Positions 63,254 through 64,000 of a stretch of 64,000 nucleotides of DNA are shown one piece after another. Where the stretch lies: positions 506,428 through 570,427 of the forward strand of contig DIVZ01000005.1 of the NCBI GenBank assembly GCA_002423395.1. Reading direction: 5' to 3'. Source of the stretch: Eubacteriaceae bacterium UBA6119. GTDB lineage: Bacteria > Bacillota > Clostridia > Eubacteriales > UBA1433. Made by a program: the position numbers and the translations under genes. The number at the start of each line of letters is the position of its first letter. The first letter of the stretch is position 1. The notes beneath the pieces were generated by a model that worked only from the letters and a program-made list of their open reading frames with translations, was not told the origin of the DNA and ran no database searches.

Positions 63254-63946
63254 TCATTCAAATTCTATGAAGCCCATAGCGTTATAGTCTTTTCGCGTAA
63301 TTGCGTTTTTAACTTCAAGGTTTTTATCCGACTGAAACTTATGAACGGCATTTTTTAAATCTTCTCCATATATTCCTGATACTTTTCCCTTAAAATATTG
63401 CAGTTCTTTAAGCCTTTGCTGAACAACCAATACATCCGCGCCCCTGTCTCCGGGCTCTAAATTTCTAAACCCTGTTCCAAACGGACCAAAAATTCCGTTT
63501 CTTATTATAACTACAGTGCCTTCCGGAACAGTATTATATAATTCTTTTGCATCCTTTCTGTACATTCTAATACACCCGTGACTGGCAGCACTTCCAATGG
63601 AATCTTCTCTTGTTGTTCCATGTATCCCATAAGTTCCCCAAGTTACATTCAACCCCATCCAATACCCGCCAAAACCTTTGCCCCATTTGCCCTTATTTGT
63701 TATTTTCCATGTGCCAATGGGGGAAGGCATACTCTGCGTGCCTGAAGCTATCGGGTAACTCTTTATGAGGCTATCATCTTCAAATAAATACAGCCTTTTC
63801 TCGTCAATCTCAATTAAAATAGTATATTCCACCTGATTATTTACAGCATTTTTCGTATTATGAACTCTTGTAAAGGCGAAAGTGAATATTAAAGCGACTA
63901 TAATTAATGTTAAATAAAAAAAAACGCTCTTTTTAATTAGTAACAT
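63254..63946 (-). CDS. L,D-transpeptidase with peptidoglycan-binding domain
   Basis: About 230 residues from the ATG at 63946, which has GAGGTGA at 5 nt; a frame reaching 63994 lacks a site. Signal anchor (about 5-25), YkuD domain with YGIHGTT and SHGCIRMY (catalytic His and Cys), then a C-terminal PG_binding_1 repeat (DVLVVQQRLKELQYF). It cross-links peptidoglycan or acts in spore cortex or wall remodelling. No overlap with the other, much larger transpeptidase in this window. Confidence 0.9.
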   Translation of the reverse strand: MLLIKKSVFFYLTLIIVALIFTFAFTRVHNTKNAVNNQVEYTILIEIDEKRLYLFEDDSLIKSYPIASGTQSMPSPIGTWKITNKGKWGKGFGGYWMGLNVTWGTYGIHGTTREDSIGSAASHGCIRMYRKDAKELYNTVPEGTVVIIRNGIFGPFGTGFRNLEPGDRGADVLVVQQRLKELQYFKGKVSGIYGEDLKNAVHKFQSDKNLEVKNAITRKDYNAMGFIEFE

Positions 63947-64000
63947 TGCATTCACCTCTAAAAATATATATGCAGGAAGCAAATGCGGTATCATTAAAAA

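Noticed and set aside
1..64000. tRNA, rRNA, insertion sequences, integrase genes and CRISPR arrays
   Set aside because: Looked for by eye; no cloverleaf, transposase motif or regular repeat-spacer pattern was seen. A model-based scan could still find a tRNA.

Overview
The window is 64 kb of an AT-rich chromosome from a strictly anaerobic, endospore-forming Firmicute of the Clostridia; genus not determined. Evidence: a four-subunit pyruvate/2-oxoacid:ferredoxin oxidoreductase, pyruvate formate-lyase with its activase, a 2-hydroxyacyl-CoA dehydratase activase-type protein, rubredoxin-fused rubrerythrin next to a Fur/PerR regulator, dipicolinate synthase (dpaAB), many GGAGG-type ribosome binding sites and intrinsic terminators, and aptamers typical of Firmicutes. 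I see no rRNA, tRNA, CRISPR array, transposase or prophage.

Layout. 1-8.3 kb: a truncated DUF2229-type activase gene, the porCDAB operon, a membrane diguanylate cyclase, glutamine synthetase and an ANTAR regulator. 8.5-14.7 kb: glutamate synthase gltBD behind a candidate ANTAR antitermination element. 15-19.3 kb: an SLC13/ArsB-type transporter behind four 11-bp-spaced repeats and a consensus promoter, a hexapeptide acyltransferase and an orphan CcmF-like haem lyase. 19.3-22.1 kb: a P-type ATPase controlled by a NiCo (czcD) riboswitch. 22.3-26.9 kb: a small ferredoxin, a Crp-family regulator, thioredoxin and nadABC. 27-31.8 kb: pflBA behind a ZTP (pfl) riboswitch, then dpaAB. 32-36 kb: a PH-domain gene interrupted by an amber codon, an AT-rich P-loop ATPase/zinc/winged-helix gene of defence-like build, and rsgA. 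36-42 kb: a radical SAM protein, a NiaP-like transporter, rubrerythrin, Fur/PerR and a large L,D-transpeptidase. 42-51 kb: small accessory enzymes, two broken genes and an unrecognised PD-(D/E)XK-type protein lodged between acyltransferase genes. 51-60 kb: metabolic and small accessory genes with a MerR/efflux module. 61-63 kb: a two-gene operon pairing a GIY-YIG nuclease with a HEPN-like protein, the best candidate for an undescribed defence system. 63-64 kb: a second L,D-transpeptidase.

How parts work together. glnA, the ANTAR protein and gltBD form a nitrogen-assimilation block. A shared motif (TGTCTTGACAC) in front of nadABC and of the NiaP-like gene links de novo NAD synthesis to niacin uptake, probably through NiaR. 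pflBA supplies formate and is gated by the purine alarmone ZTP. The ATPase is gated by a transition-metal aptamer. A MerR regulator sits beside a 19-bp-spacer promoter driving an efflux pump.

Four genes are disrupted (PH-domain protein, DJ-1/PfpI protein, condensation-type acyltransferase, a two-part hypothetical). Three of the lesions are premature stops and each could be a single C-to-T or G-to-A change. This is either real decay or assembly error. TAG ends several intact genes here, so global TAG reassignment is not supported.
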